Origin: Planctomycetales bacterium
GTDB lineage: Bacteria > Planctomycetota > Planctomycetia > Planctomycetales > Planctomycetaceae
DNA: 33,844 nucleotides
NCBI GenBank assembly: GCA_016235885.1
Contig: JACRIH010000041.1
Location: forward strand, 1-33,844
Direction of reading: 5' to 3'
The translations under genes and the position numbers were made by a program. The notes below the pieces were generated by a model, which was given only the letters and a program-made list of their open reading frames with translations, ran no database searches and was not told where the DNA came from. Positions 9,101 to 16,321 of this stretch are shown piece by piece (position 1 is the stretch's first letter; each line of letters opens with the position of its first letter).

Positions 9101-9259
9101 ATCGACAGAAAGACCATCAACACGGACGAGTTGCAAAAGCGGTTGTCGAAAGTGCTCACCAAGCCGCAGCCCAAGCAGCCGCGTCAACCCAATCAGGGGC
9201 AACCCGGACAGGGCCAGCCTGTCCAAGTCAACGCGCAGGAAGCCAATGCGGACGAGTAG
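6161..9259 (+). CDS. Exported secretin-N (N0/N1) repeat protein without a secretin pore
   Basis: 1032 residues from the ATG at 6161 (GAGAGG six bases upstream; another ATG at 6155). A signal peptide (RLARHGLWIVGACLLCGESRLSAQ) is followed by a Pro/Lys-rich linker (about 50-115). Then comes an N0/STN-like domain about 121-195, and about seven modules of the secretin_N type with the pattern (F/Y)xLxxxxAxxVxxxLxxLL ... D..NNxIxVxAxxxxxxxIxxLIxxLD: near 219-277, 285-395, 407-467, 469-563, 567-747, 752-850 and 859-972, plus a partial one. The second module contains a Met/Gln-rich loop (324-347) encoded over a nine-G run. The C-terminus is Pro/Gln-rich. No secretin C-terminal beta-barrel domain is visible. 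Such N domains pack as rings or protein contacts in type II/IV secretion; here a periplasmic scaffold is inferred. Confidence 0.82.
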   Translation: MRLARHGLWIVGACLLCGESRLSAQDAVIVVDGKVELQAVPAGGAPVVLPSAPPTAPGFQPLPGQSVPPGGDKSKKPGDPNAKPGDKPADSTLKPTTRPVKPATPPNPTELTLRPGADGKLKFNFNGQPWLEVLEWLAAISNLSLDWQEVPGDYLNLRTQRAYTVDEARDILNRHLLDRGYTMLRNGEVLHVVNLKKLDPSLVPRVKPEELDERDPHEFVKVSFPLDWSLAETAVEELKPMLSPHGKLTTLKATNRLEAIDAVVNLREVHTLLREEQSGDGQDRLVREFRLQHTKASEVNELLLALLGVEKKSSSGGSGRGGMSPEQQMMMQQQQQMMEQQMAVQGGGRPRPAPKEEAKVQLVVNQRENSILAHAAPDKMAVIAQAVKTIDVPSGRDSSLLKNLNRVQVYRLAALDPEALVKMLNENGNLDPLTRLEVDKKNKAIIAYASLADHVTIRMLTEKLDGSDRRFEVLRLRKLEADYVAGTIEFMMGQGEKKQQSPQRSYYDFGYGYGGRRNEEQEDTRKFRVDADVEHNRLLLWANEIELQEVQHLLVKLGEIPPTGGNRETLRVIDITPEEEAELLKRLRRAWPSIRPNPLRESSLQRQSEPESEPAVDDKALPRARSRETDTSENTAQPRLSLPLAKEGQGEDSRDLAISQLEPAHSRRLITRSPLVHLVDLRDTDPAPTDAKPETIDVPPTRRPGSSRNADPAPIHILRRPDGRLAIQSADTQALDDLEELITEIAPPRRDYKIFELKNPTTWAYGVVLNLEDFFKEKDNKESDRNSRMRSWMYGYPPESRNEDSSRRLSKRRPLKFISDEDSHTILVTGADPDQLRTIQELIDLYDRPQSTDSVAVRRTKVFTLKYGKARVVSDALKDVYRDLLSENDKALESPQQQGKDGKQRTTIERTYVYGGESDDGGKKPETRIKFKGLLSIGIDEDSNTIVISATEGLLENIGRTIDELEAAARPNAPTLQVLKIDRKTINTDELQKRLSKVLTKPQPKQPRQPNQGQPGQGQPVQVNAQEANADE
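8080..8117. repeat. Pyrimidine/purine-rich hairpin-like insert in the secretin-N gene
   Basis: A CTTCCCC...AAGGAAG-type imperfect hairpin followed by a GGGCAGGGGGAG tract encodes LSLPLAKEGQGED in frame. It sits in the long, poorly ordered insertion of the fifth secretin-N-like module. It resembles the pyrimidine-rich hairpin family at 20366, 25352, 27059 and 33464 but is more degenerate. Confidence 0.4.
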
Positions 9260-9343
9260 CCACCCCGCCTGGCGTTCCAGCCTGACTCATTCCATTCCGT
9301 CGTGTCGATCTTGATTCGCGTCACGTTGGAAAGCTTGGCGACG

Positions 9344-10603
9344 TTACCGTTGGCGCGGCGTTGCCAGTTCGTTTCGCCGCGGAAACTCCTTCGCCGGAAG
9401 CCGTGAATTCACGATGCACGTTTGCTCGATGGCGGCCGAGTCGGTCGAGCGTTGCAATTCCGATTTGACGTGTTCCGCGACGATGTCAGCGCCGCGCATC
9501 GGCCGTCCAAGATGATGCCCCTGGGCGAACACAAACCCAAGCTGACGGCACACGACGGCCTCCTCGTGCCGCTCCACGCCCTCCGCCATGGGAGTCGCGC
9601 CGGAATGACATGTCTGATCGACCAGCGATTTCAAGGACCGCAAGTCTTGAGGCGACGCCTGATCAATGCCGTGAATCATCGCGATATCGAACTTGATGTA
9701 GTCCGGGCCGATGTCCAACAACTGACGCAACCGTGCGGGGTCGTCCCGCACGTTATCGAAGGCGAGTTGCAGGTCGAACCCACGTGACAGGACGCGCAGG
9801 TCGCGAATGGCCGCGAGGTCGTCGATCTCCCGTTCCTGAATTTCGAGCACGATTGGGGTGACACGATTCTGTTCGCGAAACTCCCGCAGCGAATCCAGAA
9901 ACGGGCGATGATTCAGCTCGGTGGCGTGCGTGTTGATGAAAAACGTGGGACGACCGGGCAATGTCTTGCCCTGACGCAACCCTTCGCGACGGCACAACTC
10001 GCTCAGTTCCGCCTCGACTCCCAGGCGTTGCGCGGCGAGGAACATCACCGACGCTTCGCGCAACCCACGATAATGCGATCTCGCCAAAACTTCGTAGCCC
10101 AGCCGGTCACCGGTGGCCAGCCGAACGATGGGTTGATAATGCGGCACGATGTCGCCCGTCGCCAGAATCTGTTTCAAATCCAGCGCGGCTCGGGATGCGG
10201 CCGCTCTCGAGTCTTGTTGGATGCGGGCCTTGTCTCCCACTCGCTCGTGGCGAGTCTGGAAATGCATGTCGGCAAATTGCACGTCGTCTCCGGGACGCAG
10301 TCGAACGCAGTCCGTGACCCGCCGCCCGTTCACACGCGTCCCGTTCTTGCTCCCCAAGTCCTGCAACCAAATCTGAGTCCCTTCCTGGTTGATCACGGCG
10401 TGCAGTTTCGACACCTTGGAATGATCCAGCGTCAGCGACAAACCGACACCCCGGCCGACCTTGAACGGAAACTGCCGCAACTCCACACGCAGGTTCATGG
10501 AGTGCTCGACATCTGTGGAGCCGTCGAGAAACCACGTTCCCGGGGGATCGTCGGGTTGGGCACTCGTCGTGTTGTTTGCGGAGCCGGCCAACTGCGAATT
10601 CAT
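9344..10603 (-). CDS. FHA-EAL fusion protein with degenerate EAL site
   Basis: 419 residues. FHA domain about 24-125 with the phosphothreonine-binding signature (VGRG near 49-52, the SKLHA motif near 65-69, DLGSKNGTRVNG at 82-93). EAL domain about 140-385: YQPIV 156-160, EVLAR at 171-175 for EAL, N224, E254, K304 (DYIKFD), AEGVE at 340-344 and QG..LGRP at 361-368 are kept. The DDFGTG metal-binding loop is replaced by AFDNVRDD (281-288), so at least one of the two catalytic aspartates is lost. EAL domains hydrolyse cyclic-di-GMP; this one may bind without cleaving or have weak activity. FHA suggests recruitment to a Thr-phosphorylated partner. No membrane segment, so cytoplasmic. It is convergent with the secretin-N gene and divergent from eutB. 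Confidence 0.88.
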   Translation of the reverse strand: MNSQLAGSANNTTSAQPDDPPGTWFLDGSTDVEHSMNLRVELRQFPFKVGRGVGLSLTLDHSKVSKLHAVINQEGTQIWLQDLGSKNGTRVNGRRVTDCVRLRPGDDVQFADMHFQTRHERVGDKARIQQDSRAAASRAALDLKQILATGDIVPHYQPIVRLATGDRLGYEVLARSHYRGLREASVMFLAAQRLGVEAELSELCRREGLRQGKTLPGRPTFFINTHATELNHRPFLDSLREFREQNRVTPIVLEIQEREIDDLAAIRDLRVLSRGFDLQLAFDNVRDDPARLRQLLDIGPDYIKFDIAMIHGIDQASPQDLRSLKSLVDQTCHSGATPMAEGVERHEEAVVCRQLGFVFAQGHHLGRPMRGADIVAEHVKSELQRSTDSAAIEQTCIVNSRLPAKEFPRRNELATPRQR

Positions 10604-10886
10604 GACTGCTTGATCTCCGGTGTTGCGATCAATGGGAACCAGCGGAACCGTAGCTCAGAAACGATCGCTTGCAAGGTTTTGCAGATCGCCGCCACCGGAA
10701 TCCGACGGCCGGTCACGCTTCCGTATCGCCTGAACGATTCAATGTGGTGTTTTGGCAACAATGGGATCGTGCCACGGTTCTTCAACCGGTTGCCCTCGGT
10801 GTTGTTTCGAGTTAGTGTGACTGTGCGCAACAAGTTTCATGAGCATGAATGATCCTCGCTGATTTCATTTCCTGCGTCTCAAACCC
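10604..10886. other. Divergent regulatory region between the FHA-EAL gene and eutB
   Basis: 283 bases containing both 5' ends. A cobalamin riboswitch would be expected by analogy for a B12-dependent enzyme, but no B12-box-like motif or long conserved hairpin set was recognised. eutB has no clear Shine-Dalgarno sequence before its ATG. Confidence 0.4.
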
Positions 10887-12365
10887 ATGTCGTATTCCGC
10901 GACGATTCGCCATGAGACGTTCCCCTTCGCCGACCTGCGCGACGTATTTGCAAAGGCGAACGAAGAGAAATCGGGTGACCGGCTGGCGGGAATTGCCGCG
11001 CACACCGAGCGCGAACGAGTCGCGGCCAAGCTTGTGCTGGCGGACATCACGCTTGGCGAAATCGTCGACCGGCCGCTCATTGACCCCGACCGCGATGATG
11101 TCGGTCGGTTGATTCTCGACTCGCTCGACCGATCCGCGTTCGAGGCGATTCGTGGGCAGACGGTCGGCGAATTTCGCGAGTTCCTGCTGGACGATGCGAC
11201 GGACGGCGAGACGCTACGGCGACTCCGGTGGGGTATCACGCCCGAAACCGCAGCCGCCGTGGCCAAGTTGATGAGCAACAAGGATCTCATTCTGGTCGCG
11301 TCCAAAATCCGCAACGTCTCACGCTGTCGCAACACGCTCGGCGAACGTGGAGTCCTCGGAATCCGCATCCAGCCGAATCATCCCACGGATGATCTCGGCG
11401 GCATCCTGCTCGCGGCGCTGGACGGCTTGCTGTACGGCTGCGGCGATGCCGTCATCGGTGTCAACCCGGCGACGGAATCGGTGGACACCGTCGAACACAT
11501 CCTGCGCGGCCTCGACCGGCTGATCACCACTCTCGAGGCCCCGACGCAGGCGTGCTGTCTCTCGCACATCACGACTCAGCTCGCCGCCCTCGACCGCGGC
11601 GCACCGATCGACCTGCTGTTCCAATCCATCGCCGGCACACAAGCCGCCAACGAATCATTCGGCGTCACTCTCGAACTCCTCCACGAAGGCCGTGAGCGAA
11701 TCCTCGAACACCACCAGACGCGAGGCCTGTTCGACCGGGCGACCCCTTCACCTCAGTACTCCGTACCCAGTACTCAGCACTCAGCACCCACGACTCAGCA
11801 CCCCCTCCACAACGTCATGTACTTCGAAACCGGCCAAGGCTCCGCCCTGTCCGCCGAAGCCCATCACGGCGTGGACCAACTCACGCTCGAAGCCCGAGCC
11901 TACGGCGTGGCGCGGGTGTTCGATCCGTTTCTCGTCAACAGCGTCGTCGGTTTCATCGGTCCCGAATACTTGTACGACGAACGCCAGATCATCCGGGCCG
12001 GGCTGGAAGATCACTTCTGTGGCAAGCTGCTCGGCCTGCCGATGGGCTGCGACGTTTGCTACACCAACCACGCCGCCGCCGATCAAAACTCGGCCGACAA
12101 CCTCCTGGTCCTCCTCGCCGCTGCTGGATGCAACTACTTCATGGGCGTGCCGTGCGCCGACGACGTCATGCTCAACTACCAATCGACCAGCTACCACGAC
12201 GCCGTCGGCGTGCGAAACCTGTTCGGCTTGAAGCCCGCGCCGGAATTCCTCGTTTGGCTGGAGCAAGTCGGAATCTTTCGTGACGGTCATCTGATTGCTC
12301 GTGATGACGAAAATCGCGGACGATTCCTCGCGAAGTTGGAGCGCGTGCTAGAGGCACCTCGATGA
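10887..12365 (+). CDS. eutB: Ethanolamine ammonia-lyase large subunit
   Basis: 492 residues. EutB with EutC and adenosylcobalamin converts ethanolamine to acetaldehyde and ammonia. The TIM-barrel signature segments are present: IQPNHPTDD, GVNPATES, MYFETGQGS, VVGFIGPEYLYD, GLPMGCDVCYTNH and AAGCNYFMGVP. With E. coli numbering as I recall it (R160, Q162, N193, E287, D362), the first three fall at identical positions here, while the Glu and Asp fall at 314 and 389, both shifted by 27. The extra 27 residues are the Ser/Thr/Gln/Pro-rich stretch at about 284-308 encoded by a low-complexity tract. Otherwise the protein matches the family's usual 450-460 residues. It overlaps eutC by four bases. No eut shell, regulator or acetaldehyde dehydrogenase gene lies in the window. 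Confidence 0.96.
   Translation: MSYSATIRHETFPFADLRDVFAKANEEKSGDRLAGIAAHTERERVAAKLVLADITLGEIVDRPLIDPDRDDVGRLILDSLDRSAFEAIRGQTVGEFREFLLDDATDGETLRRLRWGITPETAAAVAKLMSNKDLILVASKIRNVSRCRNTLGERGVLGIRIQPNHPTDDLGGILLAALDGLLYGCGDAVIGVNPATESVDTVEHILRGLDRLITTLEAPTQACCLSHITTQLAALDRGAPIDLLFQSIAGTQAANESFGVTLELLHEGRERILEHHQTRGLFDRATPSPQYSVPSTQHSAPTTQHPLHNVMYFETGQGSALSAEAHHGVDQLTLEARAYGVARVFDPFLVNSVVGFIGPEYLYDERQIIRAGLEDHFCGKLLGLPMGCDVCYTNHAAADQNSADNLLVLLAAAGCNYFMGVPCADDVMLNYQSTSYHDAVGVRNLFGLKPAPEFLVWLEQVGIFRDGHLIARDDENRGRFLAKLERVLEAPR
11752..11803. repeat. Low-complexity tandem tract inside eutB
   Basis: Imperfect copies of an AGTACTCAGCAC-like unit encode an in-frame QYSVPSTQHSAPTTQHP peptide. It lies in the loop just before the MYFETGQGS active-site strand. 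Base composition and coding pattern differ from the flanks, which fits a late insertion. Confidence 0.75.
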
Positions 12366-13219
12366 ACGATAACCACCTGACACCACCAATTGGGTGCTCG
12401 CAGCCGAGCGCAGCCGGCTTCCAGAACAACCTCTTGCAAATCCCCGCAACCGCTGGCGACCTCTGGACCGCATTGCGATCACGCACACCAGCCCGCATCG
12501 GCGTCGGACGAGCCGGTGGCGGGTATCGCACTTCGACGCAGCTCGAACTTCGCCGCGACCATGCCGCGGCACTCGATGCGGTTCATGCCGAGATCGACCT
12601 CGACCGCGATTTCGGCTCGGCCTTCGTGCGCGAGTGGGGGTTATTCGAAGTTGCGACGCAGGCGGGCGACAAGACGGAATACCTCATGCGGCCGGACCTC
12701 GGTCGCAGGCTGAGCGACGTGGCACGCGACGAAGTTTCGCGGCGGTGTCCGCGTGGCGCGGACTTGCAGGTCGTGATTGGTGACGGCTTGTCGGCCGCCG
12801 CTGTGATCGCGCAGGTGCCGTCGCTCCTCCCGCTGCTCGCCGATGGTACACGTGAACGCGGCTGGAAATTCGGCCAGCCGGTGTTCGTCAAGTTCTGCCG
12901 AGTCGGTGTGCTGAACGACATCGGCGACCTGCTCGATCCGGCCGTCGTCGTGCTGCTGATTGGCGAACGACCCGGCTTGGCGACCGCCGAATCGCTCTCC
13001 GCGTACCTGGCCTACCGCCCGCGACCCGGCCACACCGATGCCGATCGCAACCTGATCTCGAACATTCACGCCCGCGGCGTCCCGCCCGAATCCGCCGCGA
13101 ACCGCGTGCTGGCACTCGCCGAACAAATGGTCCGCCGACAAGCGAGCGGCGTGGCGGTCAAGGAACAGCTTGCGAATGCACTGCCGCAAGGCGGTTCATC
13201 GCCTCCCGGAGTTTTGTGA
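12362..13219 (+). CDS. eutC: Ethanolamine ammonia-lyase small subunit
   Basis: 285 residues, similar to the usual 270-300. Conserved EutC segments are visible: TPARIGVGRAGGGYRT near 42-57, AVHAEID, a DLQVVIGDGLSA segment that contacts the cobalamin tail, the CRVGVLNDIGDLL segment, VVVLLIGERPGL, and AYLAYRPRPGHTDADRN, with an NIHARGVPP motif near the end. EutC supplies part of the adenosylcobalamin site at the interface with EutB. Translation is probably coupled: the ATG overlaps the eutB TGA (ATGA). The first 30 residues are poorly conserved, and the C-terminal SSPPGVL looks like a divergent tail. Confidence 0.96.
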   Translation: MNDNHLTPPIGCSQPSAAGFQNNLLQIPATAGDLWTALRSRTPARIGVGRAGGGYRTSTQLELRRDHAAALDAVHAEIDLDRDFGSAFVREWGLFEVATQAGDKTEYLMRPDLGRRLSDVARDEVSRRCPRGADLQVVIGDGLSAAAVIAQVPSLLPLLADGTRERGWKFGQPVFVKFCRVGVLNDIGDLLDPAVVVLLIGERPGLATAESLSAYLAYRPRPGHTDADRNLISNIHARGVPPESAANRVLALAEQMVRRQASGVAVKEQLANALPQGGSSPPGVL

Positions 13220-13231
13220 GTGTCGCCCGTT

Positions 13232-13316
13232 CTCGTCGAGAGCGGACGCGCTCGTCGAGAGCGGACGCGGCGAGCTATGCTCTCCGCGTGAACGGTTCTC
13301 GGCGAGAGCCGGCTAC
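13232..13316. repeat. Tandem 19-mer pair plus solo GTAGCC-foot hairpin
   Basis: CTCGTCGAGAGCGGACGCG occurs twice head-to-tail (13232-13250 and 13251-13269). Downstream, read on the minus strand, GTAGCC is followed by a 7-bp hairpin with one G-T pair (13294-13316, GGCTCTC-GCC-GAGAACC), the same layout as the pairs at 1527 and 4170. It lies between the convergent eutC and small membrane protein genes. Confidence 0.6.
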
Positions 13317-13328
13317 AACGCGTTTTCA

Positions 13329-13505
13329 TTACGGCCGCGGTCCAGGCACACGGTCACAAAAGGCCACGAGAAAGAACGTGGCCACGGGGCCGAGCGGCAG
13401 CGATAATAGAAACCACAGCAGTCCGCTGCGATTTTTTGACTGCGCGAGTCCAGCGTTGAGCAGGGCCAACGTCCCCAATCCGACTGCGTATTCCTGTGCG
13501 TGCAT
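13329..13505 (-). CDS. Small membrane protein of unknown function
   Basis: 58 residues from the ATG at 13503-13505 (a GGAA seven bases upstream); a GTG at 13541 would add 12. The sequence has a first hydrophobic helix (EYAVGLGTLALLNAGLAQ), a short polar turn (SKNRSG) and a second helix containing LLWFLLSLPLGPVATFFLV, then a proline-rich tail. The turn-plus-WFLL..LGP pattern is typical of small two-helix proteins annotated only as hypothetical, so I take it as a real gene rather than a chance frame. It is convergent with eutC. Confidence 0.6.
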   Translation of the reverse strand: MHAQEYAVGLGTLALLNAGLAQSKNRSGLLWFLLSLPLGPVATFFLVAFCDRVPGPRP

Positions 13506-13611
13506 GATGGTGTTCCATGTCGTGCGGGCGAATCTCGCCACCGCCGTTTCGAGACAGTTTTGAACTCGCGATCTCGGACAACAGCGGAGATTCTATCGGG
13601 CTTCGCGTTCG

Positions 13612-13641
13612 TTCGACATCTCGCCAGACCTGCGATAGGCT
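13612..13641 (+). promoter_or_regulatory. Weak candidate promoter for the DUF1559 gene
   Basis: TTCGAC (13612-13617) and TAGGCT (13636-13641), 18-base spacer, about 90 bases before the start. Matches are only partial. Confidence 0.25.
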
Positions 13642-13728
13642 ACGCGCCGCCGGTCGGCGAGATCACTTCGCCACGGCAACGGCGGCTCGTTTCTTTTGGA
13701 TCACCGTGTCTTCCAAGGAGTCTGCATC

Positions 13729-16161
13729 ATGATGGGCATCGGAGTCATGGAACTCGTGCTGTTGCTGGGATTCGGTGGAGGGTTTGGAGGGCTGCCGTTC
13801 GGATTGCCGCCGCTGCCTGCGGACCCGCGGATGCAGAGCGTGGCTCCCGAGGAATGTCTGGCGTACTTCGCCTGGAACGGCACGGCCAAGGCCGACGCGA
13901 AGAGCAAGAATCACACCGAGCAACTGCTCGCGGAAGAGGAACTCGACGAGTTCCTCGGCCTGTTGGAGAAGGAAATCCGGACGGCGATCAATGCGGCCGC
14001 GAAAGGGAACGCCGATGCCAGCCTGGCCGCGGAGATCGTGCCCGACTTGGTGAAGCTCGTGACGACTCGGCCGACGGTGGCGTATCTGTCAAGGCTGACG
14101 ATCGGTGCCGAACGGCCCGATGTGAGCGGGACGATCGTGGTCAGCGTCGGCAAGTCGGCTCCGCAGGTGCGAGAATCGCAAGGCAAGATCGAAGCGCTGA
14201 TCGAGCGAGAGACGCGGCTTTCTCTCACCGACGTGACGGTCGCGGGCGTCAAGTTCCGCAAGATGCCGGTTCACCCGAACGCCCCGACGATGATGTGGGG
14301 TTGGATCGACGACTACTTTGTGTTCACGGTCGGCGACAAAGCGGCTGACGAATTTGTGGCCCGTTGGAAATCGAATGCCCAGCCGGCGGCCTGGCTTACG
14401 AAGTTGCACAAGGATCTGCCCGTCGAGCGGGTGAGCATGGTGAGCTACTGGAACGTCGCGGGCATTCTCAAGGCGTGTCAGCCGTTGATGACTGATCCGA
14501 AAGTCCCGCAGGTGATGGATGCACTCGGTGTGGCAAATCTCAAGCACATCGCGTCCGTCAGCGGATTGGATGCCAACGCCGCGACGGGACGGATGCAGGT
14601 GGTGCTGGATGGCCCGGCGAAGGGTTTGTTCACGCTCGTGTCGGAAAAGGGGATCACGACCGCCGACTTGAAGTCCATCCCCGCCGACGCCACGTCGGCG
14701 AACGTGTTTCGATTCAGCCTCACGGACGTCCTCAATCATGTGTTCGCCGTCGCGGGACAGATTGACCCGGGGGCCAAGGCTCAAATGGAACAGGGGTTGG
14801 CACAGATCGAACAGAATCTGGGAGTGTCGTTGCGTGGTGATTTGCTCGGCGGCTTGGGGGACGTGTGGAGCGTGTACGCGCCCGCTGACGCGGGTTCAAT
14901 TTCGGGAGTCATGCCAAACCTCGTCATCACCGTCAACGTTCGCGATCAGGCGAAGGTTGCGAAGGCGCAGGACGCCCTGTTGAATGTCGCCCGCGCGGCG
15001 ATCGAACAATCGGGACCGCGAGCCGGCGTCACGCTCTCCGAGTTCACCTCCAAGGCGCATCGCGGACACACGATCCAATTCCAGGGCATCCCGATCCCGC
15101 TCACGCCGACGTGGGTGCTGACGAAGGATCAATTTATCATCGGCATCAACGCACAGGTCGTGAAGTCGCACCTGGCGCACGATACCGGAAAGGGTTCGTT
15201 GGCTGCGAATCCGGCTGTCGTGTCGGCATTCAGTCGCACGAAAAACCCCGTGCTCGTCAGCTATTCCGACCCGTTCCCGGGATTGCAGAATCTGTACACG
15301 ATGGTCCAATCGTTCGGACCGCTCGCCACCGGTCAGTTGGCTCAGGCCGGCATCCCGTTCAACCTCCCCGCATTGCCATCGCTGGCGGTGATCAAGCCGC
15401 ATCTCGTGCCGTCGGTGACGACGATTTCGCGTACGGCCACAGGGTTGGAGACCGAACACCACGGCATCCTGCCCGGCGGTGGATCGGAGTACACGGTCGT
15501 GGCCCCGGTCGCCATCGCGCTGCTGCTCCCCGCGGTCCAGCAGGCGCGCGAAGCGGCCCGGCGTACGCAGTCGAAGAACAACCTGAAACAGATCGGGCTG
15601 GCGATGCATAACTACCACGACGTCCACGGGCGATTCCCTCCCGCTGCCAGCACTAGCAAGGCAGGAAAGCCGCTGTTGAGTTGGAGAGTCCATATCCTGC
15701 CATACCTAGATCAAGCACCGCTGTACAACTCATTCCACTTGGACGAACCGTGGGACAGCGAACACAACAAGAAGCTGACCGCGGGGGTGCCGCTGCAGTA
15801 CATCAACCCAAGCGCCCCCAAGCTGACGGCGGAAGGTAAGACGGTGTACCTCGCTCCGGTGGGCAAGGGGTTGGCGTTTGAGGGATCGGAGGGAACCCGC
15901 ATTGGGGACTTCACTGACGGTACGAGCAATACGATCCTCGTCGTGGAAGCCCACGCCGACAAAGCCGTTATCTGGACCAAGCCGGATGATCTGGCATTCG
16001 ATTCCGAAAAGCCCTTGGACGGATTGAAAGAGGCTCGCCAGGGAGGTTTCCAGGTGCTGCTCTGCGATGGCAGTGTCCGATTCATCAATCTGACCATCAA
16101 CTTGGACATTCTCCGCGCGCTGTTCACCCGCAACGGGGGCGAGGCCGTGGCGTTGCCGTGA
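13729..16161 (+). CDS. DUF1559 protein with large N-terminal extracytoplasmic region
   Basis: 810 residues from the ATG at 13729 (AAGGAG eight bases upstream; a second ATG follows directly). A hydrophobic N-terminus ([15 protein letters not shown]) suggests export. Residues about 45-590 form an unidentified domain. At about 590-625 lies the segment [19 protein letters not shown] followed by [20 protein letters not shown], which in most DUF1559 proteins directly follows a type IV pilin-like N-methylation helix at the very N-terminus. Here that pilin-like core is internal, and its GFTLVE processing motif is absent. The C-terminal DUF1559 part (to 810) has the usual [11 protein letters not shown] and LLCDGSVRF motifs. 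Function unknown; cell-surface location inferred. Confidence 0.85.
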   Translation: MMGIGVMELVLLLGFGGGFGGLPFGLPPLPADPRMQSVAPEECLAYFAWNGTAKADAKSKNHTEQLLAEEELDEFLGLLEKEIRTAINAAAKGNADASLAAEIVPDLVKLVTTRPTVAYLSRLTIGAERPDVSGTIVVSVGKSAPQVRESQGKIEALIERETRLSLTDVTVAGVKFRKMPVHPNAPTMMWGWIDDYFVFTVGDKAADEFVARWKSNAQPAAWLTKLHKDLPVERVSMVSYWNVAGILKACQPLMTDPKVPQVMDALGVANLKHIASVSGLDANAATGRMQVVLDGPAKGLFTLVSEKGITTADLKSIPADATSANVFRFSLTDVLNHVFAVAGQIDPGAKAQMEQGLAQIEQNLGVSLRGDLLGGLGDVWSVYAPADAGSISGVMPNLVITVNVRDQAKVAKAQDALLNVARAAIEQSGPRAGVTLSEFTSKAHRGHTIQFQGIPIPLTPTWVLTKDQFIIGINAQVVKSHLAHDTGKGSLAANPAVVSAFSRTKNPVLVSYSDPFPGLQNLYTMVQSFGPLATGQLAQAGIPFNLPALPSLAVIKPHLVPSVTTISRTATGLETEHHGILPGGGSEYTVVAPVAIALLLPAVQQAREAARRTQSKNNLKQIGLAMHNYHDVHGRFPPAASTSKAGKPLLSWRVHILPYLDQAPLYNSFHLDEPWDSEHNKKLTAGVPLQYINPSAPKLTAEGKTVYLAPVGKGLAFEGSEGTRIGDFTDGTSNTILVVEAHADKAVIWTKPDDLAFDSEKPLDGLKEARQGGFQVLLCDGSVRFINLTINLDILRALFTRNGGEAVALP

Positions 16162-16195
16162 AAACCTATTCGTCATCGCAGACATTTCGCACCGA

Positions 16196-16304
16196 GGCCG
16201 TGGTCCGGAACCCTTGGTCCGGACGAGGCGTCTCACACGTCCTGACTTGACACCCTCGTTCGTGGACTTCGCCTCGTCCGGACCAAGGGGTCCGGACTAC
16301 GGCC
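16196..16304. repeat. Inverted pair of TCCGGA-stem hairpins between convergent genes
   Basis: Two 35-base arms (16196-16230 and 16270-16304) are reverse complements with two mismatches. The right arm holds a perfect 9-bp hairpin (GTCCGGACC-AAGG-GGTCCGGAC); the left has one mismatch in the stem. Read on the minus strand the right arm carries GTAG directly before the stem. It lies between the convergent DUF1559 and oxidoreductase stop codons and could act as a two-way terminator, though no U-tract is present. Confidence 0.8.
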
Positions 16305-16321
16305 CACTTTTGTCAGCAGCG

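Noticed and set aside
6161-9259. Annotating the gene as a full secretin (GspD/PilQ)
   Set aside because: Only N-domain modules are visible; the C-terminal pore-forming domain is missing.
10604-10886. Possible cobalamin riboswitch before eutB
   Set aside because: No B12-box-like or other conserved riboswitch segment could be recognised.
13232-13269. Tandem 19-mers as a CRISPR remnant
   Set aside because: The two units are directly adjacent with no spacer, and no cas gene is in the window.
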